The notes under the pieces: model-generated
Database searches by the model: none
What the model saw: only the letters and a program-made list of their open reading frames with translations
Told to the model about the DNA's origin: nothing
Origin: Boswellia sacra
Taxonomy: Eukaryota; Streptophyta; Magnoliopsida; Sapindales; Burseraceae
DNA length: 64,000 nt
Assembly: GCA_013180625.2 (NCBI GenBank)
Contig: SNVD02016092.1
Location: 1,054,001 to 1,118,000, forward strand
Direction of reading: 5' to 3'
Shown here: positions 11,343-22,320 of the stretch, in pieces
How positions within the stretch are numbered: the first letter of the stretch is position 1
How the letters are laid out: every line of letters begins with the position of its first letter
Translations under genes and position numbers: made by a program

Positions 11343-11770
11343 TTTTCACATAGAGTATTTCTTCAACCTGTCCATGTTGATGTGCTTAGTGAACTCATTC
11401 CCTTCCACGTCTGATAGGATGACGGCTTCGTCAGACATGACCTTCGTCACAATAAATGGGCCCTCCCAGTTGGGCTTGAACTTCCCTCTCAGATCAGACA
11501 CCACTAGCCTAGCTTATTTAAGGACCAATTCCCCTTCTTTGAACTTCATTGCATTTATTATCTTATTAAAGGCTCGAGCAACCTGCTTCTAGTATAACTG
11601 CATGTGATACTTGGACTTTATTCTTATCTCATCAATCAAGGCCAACTATTTCCTTCTATTGTGAATCCACTTCCCTTTAAAAATTTTCACTTCCTTTAGA
11701 ACCCTCACTGATTTCATTTCTATCACAATTGGTAGGATCGCGTCTGAACGATACATCACTGAGAAAGGCA
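11343..11770 (-). pseudogene. Integrase C-terminal domain, copy B
   Basis: The minus strand encodes the end of a plant Ty3/gypsy integrase. A segment with 'LIDEIRIKSKYHMQLY' is followed by 'VARAFNKIINAMKFKEGELVL', then 'LRGKFKPNWEGPFIVTKV' and 'EGNEFTKHINMDRLKKY', the usual Tat/Ogre-type C-terminal order. Single stops interrupt it. The upstream part of the same domain continues in frame at 25907, across inserted element C: the Thr-Pro of 'SMGMTP' joins 'FSVMYRSDAILP' at 11769. Confidence 0.85.
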
Positions 11771-13804
11771 TGTAGACACATAATTTTTAAGGCTCAATGA
11801 AGTAATGAAGATGAATATTAAGCAAAAGAAATGACCAAGATGCCCTTGGAGGACAAGAAAGGAAAGGTCAGAAGGAATTGATGAAAGGTCTCAAAAAATC
11901 GATATATGACTTAAAAAATTCATAGAAATTAATCCAGGAAGAATCTGATGGTGCGTTATATAGCTTTCGAAGCTATGGATGTGTCATTTTTGTAGAAATT
12001 CACAAATTGCAAATCGAAGTTGAATTCAAGAAGATAGGTGTGATCGAACGGACAAAGGTTTGAAGGGACCATACTGCAAAAGGACAAAATATGATGGGCC
12101 GAGTATAGAACAACTGGCCGACTATTAGACAACCACCTGCCTGTGGACCTATGATCAACTGGCCATTGAACAGTTGCCCGACTATTGAATGACAATTGGC
12201 TAGCTGCCTGATAGTTTCTCGATAGTTTGATGACAGCCGCTTGGCTATTTATCATTTATTTTTTAAAATTTCCCATTAAAACCTTCTTTTTTGTTGAATT
12301 TGCTACCTTTTTCAAATCCAGCCCTAACTATATAAACCCCTATTCGCTCACTTTTTCACACACCGAATTTTGAAACAATTCTCTCCTCTTCATCTTGAAG
12401 ACATGCTCGAGAATTCAAGAAGTCTTTTATAGTTTAAAGTTTTCAAGCGTTCTGTCGCTCTAAACTCATAAAGGGTATGTCTTAAGAGCAGAATTCTCTT
12501 CTCCCTCCTATCTTCTCTTTTATTTTCCTTGCTTAAAAGCATGATTATAATTTATTTTATGCTTAGAAGCATGACAGGGTTATTATGAATGTTCTGACCC
12601 ATGTTTGTTTTGCGAGATGGATAAGCGTGTCAAGGTAAGTCCGTTATCTTTTTCTTTGTTAGAATCATGTTTAGGAATTTATTTTTGTGAATGCTTAGAA
12701 TCATGCTTAGGAGTATATTATTAGAATCATCTAAGAAATACTTATATTTGCTTTGATACATGCTAGGAAATAGCATAGAATAGGTAAGAATTATCATTTT
12801 GCCCTTGGATGTCTTGTTTGAGGTAGAATAGCTATGATTGATGTTGATTGCTTGAATTAGACTAGAAATGTCATGTTTATGCTAGAATATGCCATGATAA
12901 CTATGATTATGGTAAAATTGCCGTGAATTGATATCGAATTATGCTAGAATATCAATTGCCGTGACAGAATTATCGAATTTAGGTCGAAGTGCCATGATAC
13001 TAGATTATGGCTTAGTTTGATTTACGATTTGTTTATTCACGAATGTATGAATGTTTGTATTATGATAGAAGTGTAATTGTGTGATGCCATAAAGTAGTGG
13101 TGGACTTGCATTAAGGGTGAGGGACCATTACTTAGAATGCTTATTCGAATAACGAATGCGTAAATATACTTATAGAGACTTGATAAGTATTGAATAGACT
13201 CACATATAGTGGTAAGGAATTTACTATTTATTGAGTCTCAAATTTATTGTTTATATTGGATATGAAAGTTGTTACAAATGAATGTATGAAACATTTTTTT
13301 TTGTTTGAAGTAGAATTATTTTATTGTTGAAGAACAAATGATGTAATCATTTTTCCCTTCCCCCATGTTTGAAAGGAAATGTAACTCCATTGTCCTCCCT
13401 CTTTGTATGGATGCTTATATAATTGTCATTGAATGAATAATCACCTAACATGTCTAATAAAGATAAGAATGAAAATGTGTCCATAAAATGAATAACACTA
13501 AGTCGACTAAGTGACAATATGAGCTATTCTTATTTGGTATTTCCCTAGTGGGGGCGAATTTATATCTAGGCGGGTTGAACGACTCGTACTTAACTTCTTA
13601 AGCGCATCTCTGAAGGGTTAACGGTAGTTTAGGTCCAAGGCGATGGATCAAACTGCCCTTATTCTTTCCTTATCGAATAATTTGGTGGTGACTCTGTTCT
13701 CTAGACATACCTATAGCCCGTTTGTATTCTCTCAAGTCTCAAAAGAGGTTTTGACATAGTATCGTGGTCATAAATACTCTGGCAGGATGAAAGTCCTATT
13801 CACA
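11771..13804 (+). mobile_element. LTR 1 of copy C
   Basis: It has TGTAGACA...TTCACA ends and 2,034 bases. Repeated promoter words lie at 12105-12245 and TATATAAA at 12329-12336. ATG (12617-12619) is followed after six codons by the splice donor GTAAGT (12635-12640). It is followed by only GTGGC (the first bases of the internal region) before LTR 2 starts. Confidence 0.88.
12105..12336 (+). promoter_or_regulatory. Family T LTR promoter module
   Basis: The cluster of short related words with alternating GGCC, CGACTATT and GATAGTTTGAT cores ends about 85 bases before TATATAAA (12329-12336). Related clusters precede TATA boxes in the other LTRs (14150-14280 before 14338; 24270-24415 before 24498) and in both antisense genes. 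The TATA box is clear; the role of the repeated words is inferred. Confidence 0.6.
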
Positions 13805-13809
13805 GTGGC

Positions 13810-15733
13810 CATAGACGCAGAATTTTTTAGGCTCAATGAAGGAATAAAGATGGATGGTGAGCAAAGAAAATGACAAAAATACCCTTGAGAGTCAAGAAGA
13901 GAAGGGTGAAAAGAAGTTGGTTTGAAAAACTAATACATAACTTCAAAAAATCAACAGAAATTAATCCAAAAGGAATATGGTAATAAGTCATTCCCCGTTG
14001 CAAAGCTACTAATCTGATTTTCACATAAATTTATGGATCATGAATTGGAGTTGTATTCCAAAAGTTATACGGGATCAAAGGAGTAAAGGTTCGAAGGGAC
14101 TGCATCGAAGGATGATAAAAAAGGAAGGGGCCAAAAGAAATTGGACAGCCAGCCATTAGATAGTCGCCTGACTTCCCAGATAGCCGCCTACCCATCTAAC
14201 AGCCACCTGGCTATTGGCCAATGGTCAAGCGTCCATCAGATGGCCACCCAACTATCTTAAGATGGTCGCCTGACCATTGTTGGTTTATTTTTGGAAATTT
14301 ACTTAGAAAACTTCCTTTTTCATTTACACCCCTCTCCTATATAAACCTTACTCCTTCCACTTTGCAATTGACACCGATTGTCGAATACAATCATCTTTCT
14401 CCCTCTTGAAGACGTGCTCGAGAATTTGGGATGTTTTCTTCAGTATAAATTTTTCGGGTGTTTTATATTGCTCTAAACCCAAAAAGGTACGTCCTGAGTT
14501 GTTTTCCTTTCTCCCTCATATTTTTTCTTTATTTTTCATGGTTAGAATTTAGCATGTTTAGGTCTATTTATGCTTAGAATAAGCATTTTCTAGATTTATT
14601 TTGATGCTTAGAAGTATGTTTAGGGTTTTATGAATTGTCCAACCCTTATTTTTTTCGCATGATGGATAAGCATGTCAAGGTAAGTCCGCTATCTCTCTTT
14701 TATTAGAATCATACTTAGGAATTTATTTTCTGTGCGAATGCTTAGAATAATGGCTATGAGAACACGTCTAGAATCACGCTTAAGAACACGTTATTAGAAT
14801 CATGATAGGAAAACTTATTTGCTTTGATAAATGCTAGGAAATAGCATAGAATAGATAAGAATTACCATTTTGCCCTTAAATGCCATGATTGATACTAGAT
14901 GTTTGAATTAGCCTAGAATATGCCATGAATACCATGAATTAGGCTAGAATATGCCATGAATGCCATGTTTAGGCTAGAATAAGCCATGAGAATCATGGTT
15001 TAGGCTAGCAATACCATGATAACTGATATGAATTATGCTAGAATAGCTATAGGTAGATTTACCATGAGAGAATTTATCAAAATCTAGGCTAGAATGCCAT
15101 GATATTAGATTGTGGCTTTGTATGATTTATGAATATTTATGAATTAAGAAGTGTATTTGTATGATACCATGAAGTGATGGTGGACTCACATTGATGGTGA
15201 GGGACCATCATTTAAAATAAATATTCAGATACATGAATGTATGGAATGTTTTATTTTATTGTGGAATAACAAATGTTATAATCCTCTTCCCTTCCCCTAT
15301 GTTTGATGGAAATGTAATATTTCTCCTTCCTCTTTCTATGTATGAATATACTACTATTTTGATTGAATATTCACTCACATGTTTAATAAAGATAAAAATT
15401 AGAATGTGTGCATAAGATGAATCACTTAAGTAGAGTAAGTAATAACACAAGCTATTCCTACTTGGTATTTCCCAAGTTGAGACAGGATTCACATCCGGGC
15501 GATCGAAAGGCTCGTACGTAACTTCTCAAACCCGTCTCTAAAAGGATGGGGGTAGTTGAGGTCCCAAAGCGAGGGATTGGACTACCCCCATTCATTCCCA
15601 ATTGAATAATTGGGTGGCGACTGCTTTCTCCAAACGTGCCCATGGCTCGTTTATGTTCCTTTAAGTCTCGAAAGAGGCTTTGACACAATATCGTGGTCGT
15701 AAATGCTCTGGCGGGATGAAAGTCCTGTTCACA
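13810..15733 (+). mobile_element. LTR 2 of copy C, adjoining the primer site
   Basis: About 1,924 bases. It starts CATAGACGC (ancestral TGTAGACAC) and ends TTCACA, one base before the PBS. TATATAAA is at 14338-14345. ATG (14662-14664) is followed by the donor GTAAGT at 14680-14685. It differs substantially from LTR 1, including internal indels (15180-15250), so the two are not a recent duplication. Confidence 0.85.
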
Positions 15734-15734
15734 G

Positions 15735-15752
15735 TGGAGACTTTGCTGTGGA
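15735..15752 (+). other. Primer binding site of copy C
   Basis: TGGAGACTTTGCTGTGGA directly follows the LTR. With TGGCAACTCCACTAGGGA (56910) and TGGTGACTCCATTGAGGA (59851) the consensus approaches TGGCGACTCCGCTGGGGA, complementary to the 3' end of plant tRNA-Arg as I recall it, the primer reported for Ogre elements. Confidence 0.65.
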
Positions 15753-16561
15753 TAGGAGAAGTTGATTCTGATGGGAATACCCAATTTTAATACCTTGTCT
15801 TGATATAATGAGTCATTGCATCACTACACTTTTGTACACAATGAGCACAAAATGCCTAAACTAGCTGTGTGGCATTGGCGTGAGATTTCTTTGGCTTCAT
15901 TCGACCGCTAGACGACTCATGTTGGTGTCACCACCTTTGAGCATGTACCATCGAATCAGTATAAAAATAGACCAGACCAAGGAGGCATCTCTCGCTCGAA
16001 GTAGCCCAGACCATTGGACCTTTGAGACTCATGCCCATGTAGATGACTTTAGAAATTTTCAATAGGATGAATATCCAAAACCCATGTTGAAATGCATGTC
16101 TACGGGTGTAAATTCCCCATGATTAAAATAACATCAACTCGAAACCTCATGGCACCATGAACAAATGCCACATGTCAAGTCACTCATAAGAACAAAATGG
16201 GAACATATGCCATGAAGTTAAGGTTATCACGATGTTTTAAAAACCATGTTATAATAATCATGAAGAAACCAACATCACCATGAATGTTAGAATTAGGAGA
16301 GAGAATCTCGCATTCTCACATCTCATGATGATGTCTCGAGAATGAAGCCTGAAATCCTAGGAAAATAGACTAAACCTCACATGTGTGGGACGAATAAGGT
16401 TGGATGGCGAAAAGCGTGTTTATACCCTTGTATGAGCATGCATCATATCATGCATACATGCATGCATCATATCATGCATTAACACCTTTGTTTTTGCAGC
16501 CATCATAGCTTGAGTTAGACGAGGTGGCCATTTGATAAGGTAAGAATAATCAATTGACGAG
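15753..16561 (+). other. Untranslated leader of copy C with putative 3' splice site
   Basis: Non-coding and conserved with 56928-57590 and 59869-60520. It contains an ATGCAT-rich stretch (16436-16480). A textbook acceptor, a pyrimidine run then TTTTTGCAG, ends at 16499, 62 bases before the gag ATG. In copy G the same site reads TTTTGCG and is lost. Confidence 0.55.
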
Positions 16562-17424
16562 ATGGTTGCACCAAATAATAACAATGCTGAAATGTCTTAA
16601 GTGACGGTTGACATCACCGCACTTCAACAACAAGTGGCCTAACTCATTACAGCTTTATGGAATGGGCCCCATCGCATGAACCAATGTCCACCTGAGGGTA
16701 ATAATGATGGCGATGGTGAAACTAGCCAAGGTAGAAATAGAGGGAAAAGCCCGATCAACCATGAAGAACCTGAATCGATCAAGCAAATGGACAAGGACAT
16801 GGAAAAGCTCTAATCCCCTTTGAAAATGAAGGGACTGAAAGGGGTTGAAGACCTGGATGACATCTTGCTTATGGGAAACCAAGAGTTGCCTCCAAAGTTT
16901 CGTCTACAGACTTGCCTAAGTTCAAATGAGAGGAGAATCCCAAAACACATTTAAGGTAGTATGCAGCCATCATGGCTACTACTTCTTTGACGAATGAGCA
17001 CATTTTGAAATACTTCATGCTATCCTTAGAAGATGATACGGTAGCATGGTATCATGATCTCCCAAAGAGAATTCAAGAAGATTGGGAGGAACTTTCCCAA
17101 CAATTCGTGGAGTAGTATCACCATAATACCCAACTGGGGGTAACATTGGGGGATTTGGAGACGATAAGACAAAAGCCCAAGGAGACTTTTTAGGAGTACC
17201 TAGTTGATTGGAGGGCTAAGGCAGCCAAAATGACCACTAGGCTCACAAAGCAGGGCCAAGTTTGGATGGTAATCAATGGAGCCCATGCTTTCATAAGTGA
17301 TAGATTGGCGGGTTTCCCTATCAAATCATTTGAATATTTATGTGACTCGGGCATCCAAATAGAAGAATTGGAGTCCAGACATAAGAGAAACACTCATGGC
17401 TACCCTCAAAGAACTCAAGGGTAG
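16562..17424 (+). pseudogene. Gag of family T, copy C, truncated
   Basis: From ATG at 16562 the frame gives an Asn-rich start, then a segment with 'DITALQQQVA', a charged linker and 'DMEKL', 'LKGVEDLDDILL'. The capsid-like block follows: 'YHDLPKRIQEDWEELSQQF' across 17040-17110, then 'GVTLGDLETI.QKPKETF', 'RAKAAKMTTR' and 'INGAHAFISDRLAGFPIKSF'. This is the standard Ty3/gypsy gag domain order. In-frame stops and a frame change near 16900-17000 disable it. The zinc-knuckle part is missing because the sequence switches to fragment F at about 17425. Copy G (60520-61858) shows what should follow. Confidence 0.8.
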
Positions 17425-17459
17425 TACCACTAGGTCGTGACTTATTTGTGCTATCTGTA

Positions 17460-18301
17460 GTGCTAGGTCCAGTCTATGTGTGGGCTTTTTTAGCTAAGTC
17501 TCTGAGCAATTCTATGGCTTCCTCGGGGTCTTTTTGAAAGAACTCCCAATTACATATCATCTTAACAAATTGGCGCTCCCTAATTGCGACTTCCTCATAG
17601 AAGTAACTAACCAAGCGCCAATTTTCATACCCATGATGAGGATACATGTTTAGCAACTCTTTAAATCTCTCCCAAGTTTGGTACGATGTTTCACTATCTT
17701 TTTGGGAGAAATAGGAAATCTTTCTTTTTAGGCCATTAGTCTTATATTATAGGAAATACTAGTTGAAAAACACTTGGGTCATTTCTGCCCAAGTTCCAAT
17801 GGATCTCGGCTTTAAAGAGTAAAGCCAACTCTTTGCTTTGTCGTTTAGAGAGAAAGGGAAAAATTTTAACCTAATAGAATCTATGGCATTGGCCTGACTA
17901 TGAAAGGTGTTCACTACTTCTTCAAATTCCCTAACATGCACATAAGGGTTTTCACTATCTAAACCATAGAAAGTTGGTAAAAGATGTATCATCCTAAGGT
18001 GAATGTCCAACTTTGGTGTGTTGGGTGGAAATATGATACATGATGGTGTGGCTGTGTGGATAGGATGCAAGTAATCTTTTAGAGTATTAATAGGGTCGTC
18101 CTCATGTTGGCTCATTATATCAGAATTAAAAGATGAAGATGAACTAAGAATTGGATTTTCTTCAGTTGCAAAATCTTGTTGTGGTTCTAATTCTAATTTC
18201 TTCATAAATCTCCTTTGTTTGTCTCTAGATTGCTTTATACATCCGCGTAATTTGTCTCCCTTTTTTCTTTTTTTACACAAGAAAGTTCTCAAATAAAGCA
18301 A
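17460..18301 (-). pseudogene. Athila-like gag of element F
   Basis: The minus strand from 18301 encodes a polar N-terminus with a Ser run, then 'SCIIFPPNTPKLDIHLRMI', 'FYGLDSENPYVHVREFEE', 'IRLKFFPFSLNDKAKSWL' and 'RSIGTWAEMTQVFF'. That is the retrotransposon gag capsid fold (PF03732 type). A frameshift near 17750 moves the reading frame, and the domain continues at 17656-17474 with 'YPHHGYENWRLVSYFYE' and 'EAIELLRDLAKKA'. It aligns block for block with the gag of the LOG-bearing element (31465 on), for example 'LKLFPFSLKDKAKTWL' there. The C-terminal zinc knuckle is missing because the sequence ends at about 17430. Confidence 0.85.
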
Positions 18302-18469
18302 AAAAGCAATAAGATAAAATAAAATATTGTGGAAAAGCCAACCTTTGACAAGTATATGTAGAATAAAAAATATTTAAAAGAAACAAGGTGGCAAAGCCAA
18401 CCTTTCAAATATAAAACAAGAGTATTAAAAGACTATAATTTAAAACGTTAGAAGTTAAGACCATAAAAA

Positions 18470-18593
18470 AAAGTTAGGTGCGTCAAAAAAAGTTTAGATG
18501 CATAAAAATAAAAGTTAGATGCATAAAAATAAATGTTAGGTACATAAAAATAAAAGTTAGTTGCGTAAAAATAAATGTTAGATGTGTAAAAAA
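18470..18593. repeat. 21-bp tandem repeat
   Basis: About five units of the type GTTAGATGCATAAAAATAAA, alternating AAAA and AAAT at the ends, in the leader of element F. Confidence 0.85.
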
Positions 18594-18965
18594 TAGGGGT
18601 GGAAATTTTTGACACGACCCCTGAACCTGACACAACATGACACGTAAATTAGCATTGTGGGTTTGTCTTAAACATGTTTGGGTCGTATTTGGGTTGAAAT
18701 TTTCAACCCGTTTAATAATCGGGTCGTGTTCGGGTTGAGGGTCTGAATCCACGTGTGACACGAACTCGTTTAGTGACACGAGCTCGTCTAATGACATGAA
18801 TTCGTTTAGCGATACAAACCCATTTAGTGATACAAACTCGTATAATGACACGAACCCATTTAGTGACCCATATAACCCGAGTAAAACACAATATCATAAA
18901 GACACGAATTAATTTGACACGATTAAATTTTGAATCGGTAAAATTGCAAACACAAGTCAAAAATT
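18594..18965. repeat. Possible hAT-like non-autonomous insertion rich in GACACGA words
   Basis: It begins TAGGGGTGGAAATTTTTGAC, close to common plant hAT termini (C/TAGGGGTGGCAA). It then has repeated GACACGAAC/ACCCG words, typical of a dispersed plant repeat. I do not see the inverted right terminus, so the class is tentative. ORFs here are repeat artefacts. Confidence 0.4.
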
Positions 18966-19362
18966 AATTTGAATTTTAAACTACTAAAAAAAGGTTAAAA
19001 AAATAAAGAACGAAAACCAGATCAAATTTCATATTGAATACCAAAGCCAGCAGTATAAATATTTAAGTTGATCATTTTATACATAATTGGATTTTATAAA
19101 AGATGAAAGTCTAAAGATAGATGACTTGACTAAGAATATAATGAACTTGAGTATCAATCAACAAGCTGGAGAATCGATTGGTAGTTCTACAACGTGATGA
19201 AGGGCTTAATTGTGTAAGTGTAAAATTAATTGTGTAAGTTATTATGATTTTAATTTCGATATTATCTTGCAATAACTATAATCTTTTACATATTTTTTTT
19301 TACAAGTTGCTTAAGAGTTAAGGAGATGAAATTGATTTTTTTTTCTACTTTTACATATATTT
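18966..19362. other. AT-rich non-coding sequence in element F leader
   Basis: No gene, repeat unit or terminus recognised. It may belong to the same insertion as 18594-18965. Confidence 0.4.
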
Positions 19363-19585
19363 GAAGTTTGTATAGAGCTTGGTGTTTAGTAGACTATTTA
19401 TCGTGCTATAGACTGAAGTTTGTTTAAGACTTGGTATTTAGTGGTCTAATTATTGTGTTGTGGATTAAAGTTTGTATGGGACTTGGTATGTTGTGTATTT
19501 ATATTGTGTTTTGTGGATTAAAGTTTGTTTGAGACTTGCAATTTAGTAGACTGTTTATTATGTTGTGGATTAAAATTTGTATAAT
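19363..19585. repeat. Tandem repeat, about 68-bp unit
   Basis: Three to four units with 'GAAGTTTGT...GACTTGGTATTTAGT' and 'TTGTGTTGTGGATTAAA'. Period varies through small indels. Confidence 0.75.
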
Positions 19586-19777
19586 GATGAAAAAGGAAGA
19601 GAATAATAATTAGAGTTAGGCAAGATTAGGAGAAGTTAGGCAAAGTTCGGCAAAGTTAGGCAAAGTTAAGAAATTATTCAAACCAAAAAAAAAAAAAAAG
19701 AAAAGCAAAGAAACTAAGAGATGAATTTTACAAGAAAAATATATGAAAAATATAAAACATCTTTCGTCTATTTCACC

Positions 19778-19795
19778 TCCCCGACAATGACGCCA
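19778..19795 (-). other. Primer binding site of element F
   Basis: On the minus strand TGGCGTCATTGTCGGGGA, three changes from the tRNA-Asp complement TGGCGCCGTTGCCGGGGA found intact at 31214-31231. It lies five bases after the LTR end. Confidence 0.85.
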
Positions 19796-19800
19796 AATTT

Positions 19801-21204
19801 TGTTTATGCCCAAAAATATCGTGGTTATTATAGTATAAGTTGAGGTGCCGAATCCACAAAGAGGTTTTCGACAAAAGAGGTTAGTAAAACAAACATACTA
19901 AAAAGATAATAAAGACGAAAAAATTAACTTTGAAACAATTGGTTACAAAGAGACTACAATGCATAATAATTGGAAACAATCGATGGTAATTAAGAGGTAA
20001 GGCATCGAGAATCACTTATATGTTTTGTAAATCTAATCCCCACTTTGATTCAACAATTATAACTCAGTTGAAAGTTTCACAACTCAAGCAATCAATCGAA
20101 AAATATGCATAATTGATAAACACATGTATTTGATATGCATAAACGCTTTACAAGCCATATTTACTAACAACTTCATCCTTACCAGCTATCCAAGAGCGAC
20201 AATGTATCTATTGACAATATTGCGGTAAAATATTAACTCATAAAACGAAACTACCAGTAACAATTATAATTCAACACGAATCACGTAAAGAAAGTGTGAC
20301 TGAAATTATATGAAATTGAGAATTATAATTTTTGGATAAAAGACAAATCACAAGATGAGAAAGAGTTTAACACGTAAACAAACACACAAACTTTATAGCC
20401 CTTGAGGAAGAATCAAAGTAGAGAAATAGATAAACTGCACATATATGTTCATCTATAACCTTACCAAGAGTTATAACCTAACTTATAATTCATTCCCATC
20501 ATTTCTAAAGAGAAAATACAAGAGAGAATTGTAATATACAATGATATAATGGAATTCAAATGATTTTTCTCCACTTTCATTCAACTCCTCAAGTTGTCCT
20601 TATATAGGTGATTAAATGGAACTATTTTAATATGAACTAATCTTCCACATTTTCGGCCACCAAACCTTCAACCAACTTGCAGCACATTTTTTACTAACAA
20701 AACGATTCAATTAGGCTTTGTAGAAAACATAAAAGTTGTAGCTTTTTGTCTCATCTTTTTGTGGCCACTAAATTCATGCAATTTGGACAAGTCTACTTGG
20801 AGATATGGTCAAAATACTAAACATGGGTCGGGCTGAGCAACAACTACAATTTAGTTTTGTTGTGTCTCAATTTCGACCCTCAAATGTTGGATTTGGGCTT
20901 TTGATTGTTCTTTAACTTTGTATAAGATTGAGTCATGTTGCTCCAGTCCAAGAATCTTTTCATTTTGATTTATAGATTGAGAGTTACGTCCATTTTATTA
21001 AACCAGCAAAAAGATTTCCCTTAATCACAATTTATGGGCAACACTTTATTTCAAGACAAAGACTAAAAAAATACATAAGACATGAAACAAATGTCAAAGA
21101 GGCATAAGCAAAATAATTATGCTAAAATATCATAAAATTTTTACAATAAACACAAATTAGCATTAATTATTTATGCTTAAGAGTGTATTTTCATGCGCTT
21201 ATCA
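19801..21204 (-). mobile_element. 5' LTR of element F
   Basis: 1,404 bases with TGATAAGCGC...ATAAACA ends (TG..CA). TATATAA lies at 20606-20600 (minus). No second copy is in the window. Confidence 0.8.
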
Positions 21205-22085
21205 CTAGGTAATCGTATGAATGTAATTACAAAAGAAGTCCAAATCGTGAGACCTCTCTAGCGCTACACGACATGCAGCCCACCTCTTCATCCATGGGAA
21301 GGAAGAATCCTTACAAGCAGGGAGAGGAGATGGTAGAACTCCTAACTTGTACGCCTACATCAGTCGTGAATAGTGTAGAATCAGAAATGGAAGCCATACA
21401 GACAAAATACAAAGGTGTAGAGAAGAAAATTGTTATCTCAAGAAGTGGAGTCAGGCTGGATCTCCGTTTCCAATATTCTTACAAGGGAGCGTATCGAATG
21501 GTAGTTCTGCCATTGACCTTCACCTCACGCCTTGAAAGCTATCGAATCAAATTCTGCTGATCCCTCGAGTCTGTAACATATGCATCAACGAGAATGACCT
21601 CTCCACCACATGGAAGGCTAGTCAATGCAGTAATGTCCAAAGGTGTTATAGTCATCTTGCCAATCGGAAGATGAAATGCATGGGTCATGTCCATCCACCT
21701 CTCATATGAGGCAGCCAACGCCCGACAATCGGTGTGTCGAGGAGTATGTGGAAGACATGTGATGAACTCGTAGAAGCTGGTGGCGGCAATCCTATTTCTA
21801 ACAGTTTCATTCCCTATCTCTAGAAACCAACTACGGGCTCTAGAAAATGACCCACACATCCTATTCTCATGACAGTTCTAAAATAAGAAATAGAAATCTC
21901 GACATGAATACATGCACAGAAAATTCTAAAGAAATGGAAAAGGATAAAATACATACCATGTTTATTATGTGGGAAGCTACGTTGTAAACAACTGGCATCT
22001 CTAGGTCCTTTGGAATACCCTTAAACGTCGATTTCCAGACTGGATTGCTCTCATTTAAGTCGAGATGGATTCGATGACCCGCCAT
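21205..22085 (-). pseudogene. PMD gene, antisense in copy C (5' exons, best preserved)
   Basis: Exon 1 is 22085-21957: ATG then 43 codons starting MAGHRIHLDL, ending at a GTATGT donor. The 79-base intron (21956-21878) ends in a TTATTTTAG acceptor. Exon 2 (21877 down to 21539) continues in the same phase: 'MCGSFSRARSWFLEIGNE', then the PMD hallmark 'ERWMDMTHAFHLPIGKMTIT' and 'LTSLPCGGEVILVDAYV'. A premature stop follows at 21539-21541. Further homology runs to 21205, where the LTR of element F takes over, so the C-terminal exons are lost. The clean exon-intron structure shows this was a spliced gene, not retained as processed RNA in the element's sense direction. The PMD assignment is strong; a function is unknown. 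Confidence 0.82.
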
Positions 22086-22189
22086 CGAAAAGGAAAAGTC
22101 AAGACAAATATGAGGGCGATAACTAGAAGTGAATAGGATGAAAAATGGAAAAGTTACATGTGAATGAAGCAACGACAAGACAAAAGGAC

Positions 22190-22320
22190 TTTATACAAGT
22201 ACTTGACTGCCACATGATAGTCAAACCACTAGTCGACTGTTGACTGACCATCAGGCGATTTTCAGCTAGTCGAGCAAATGTTTGAAGGCTGGCCAGCTGT
22301 CCCTTTAATGAGGGACAAAT
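22190..22320 (-). promoter_or_regulatory. Putative PMD promoter, copy C
   Basis: TATAAA on the minus strand (22195-22190) lies about 105 bases before the ATG. Upstream at 22210-22310 are LTR-like words with GTCGACTAG and GGTCAGTCAACAGTCGAC, then the conserved CTCATTAAAGGGACAGCTGG block shared with copies A and E. Confidence 0.55.

Larger units (their letters stand above)
17430..21204 (-). mobile_element. Element F, truncated Athila-like retrotransposon
   Basis: A minus-strand element with a 5' LTR (21204-19801), tRNA-Asp-type PBS (19795-19778), a leader carrying later insertions, and gag (18301-17460). Pol and the 3' LTR are absent. Left of it lies gag of copy C, right of it PMD of copy C, so a deletion accompanied or followed its arrival. 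CTAGG occurs at both borders (17430-17434 and 21205-21209), which may be microhomology. Confidence 0.7.

Noticed and set aside
18448..18960. Overlapping repetitive ORFs on the minus strand
   Set aside because: They read through the 21-bp tandem repeat and GACACGA-type repeat; no domain is visible.
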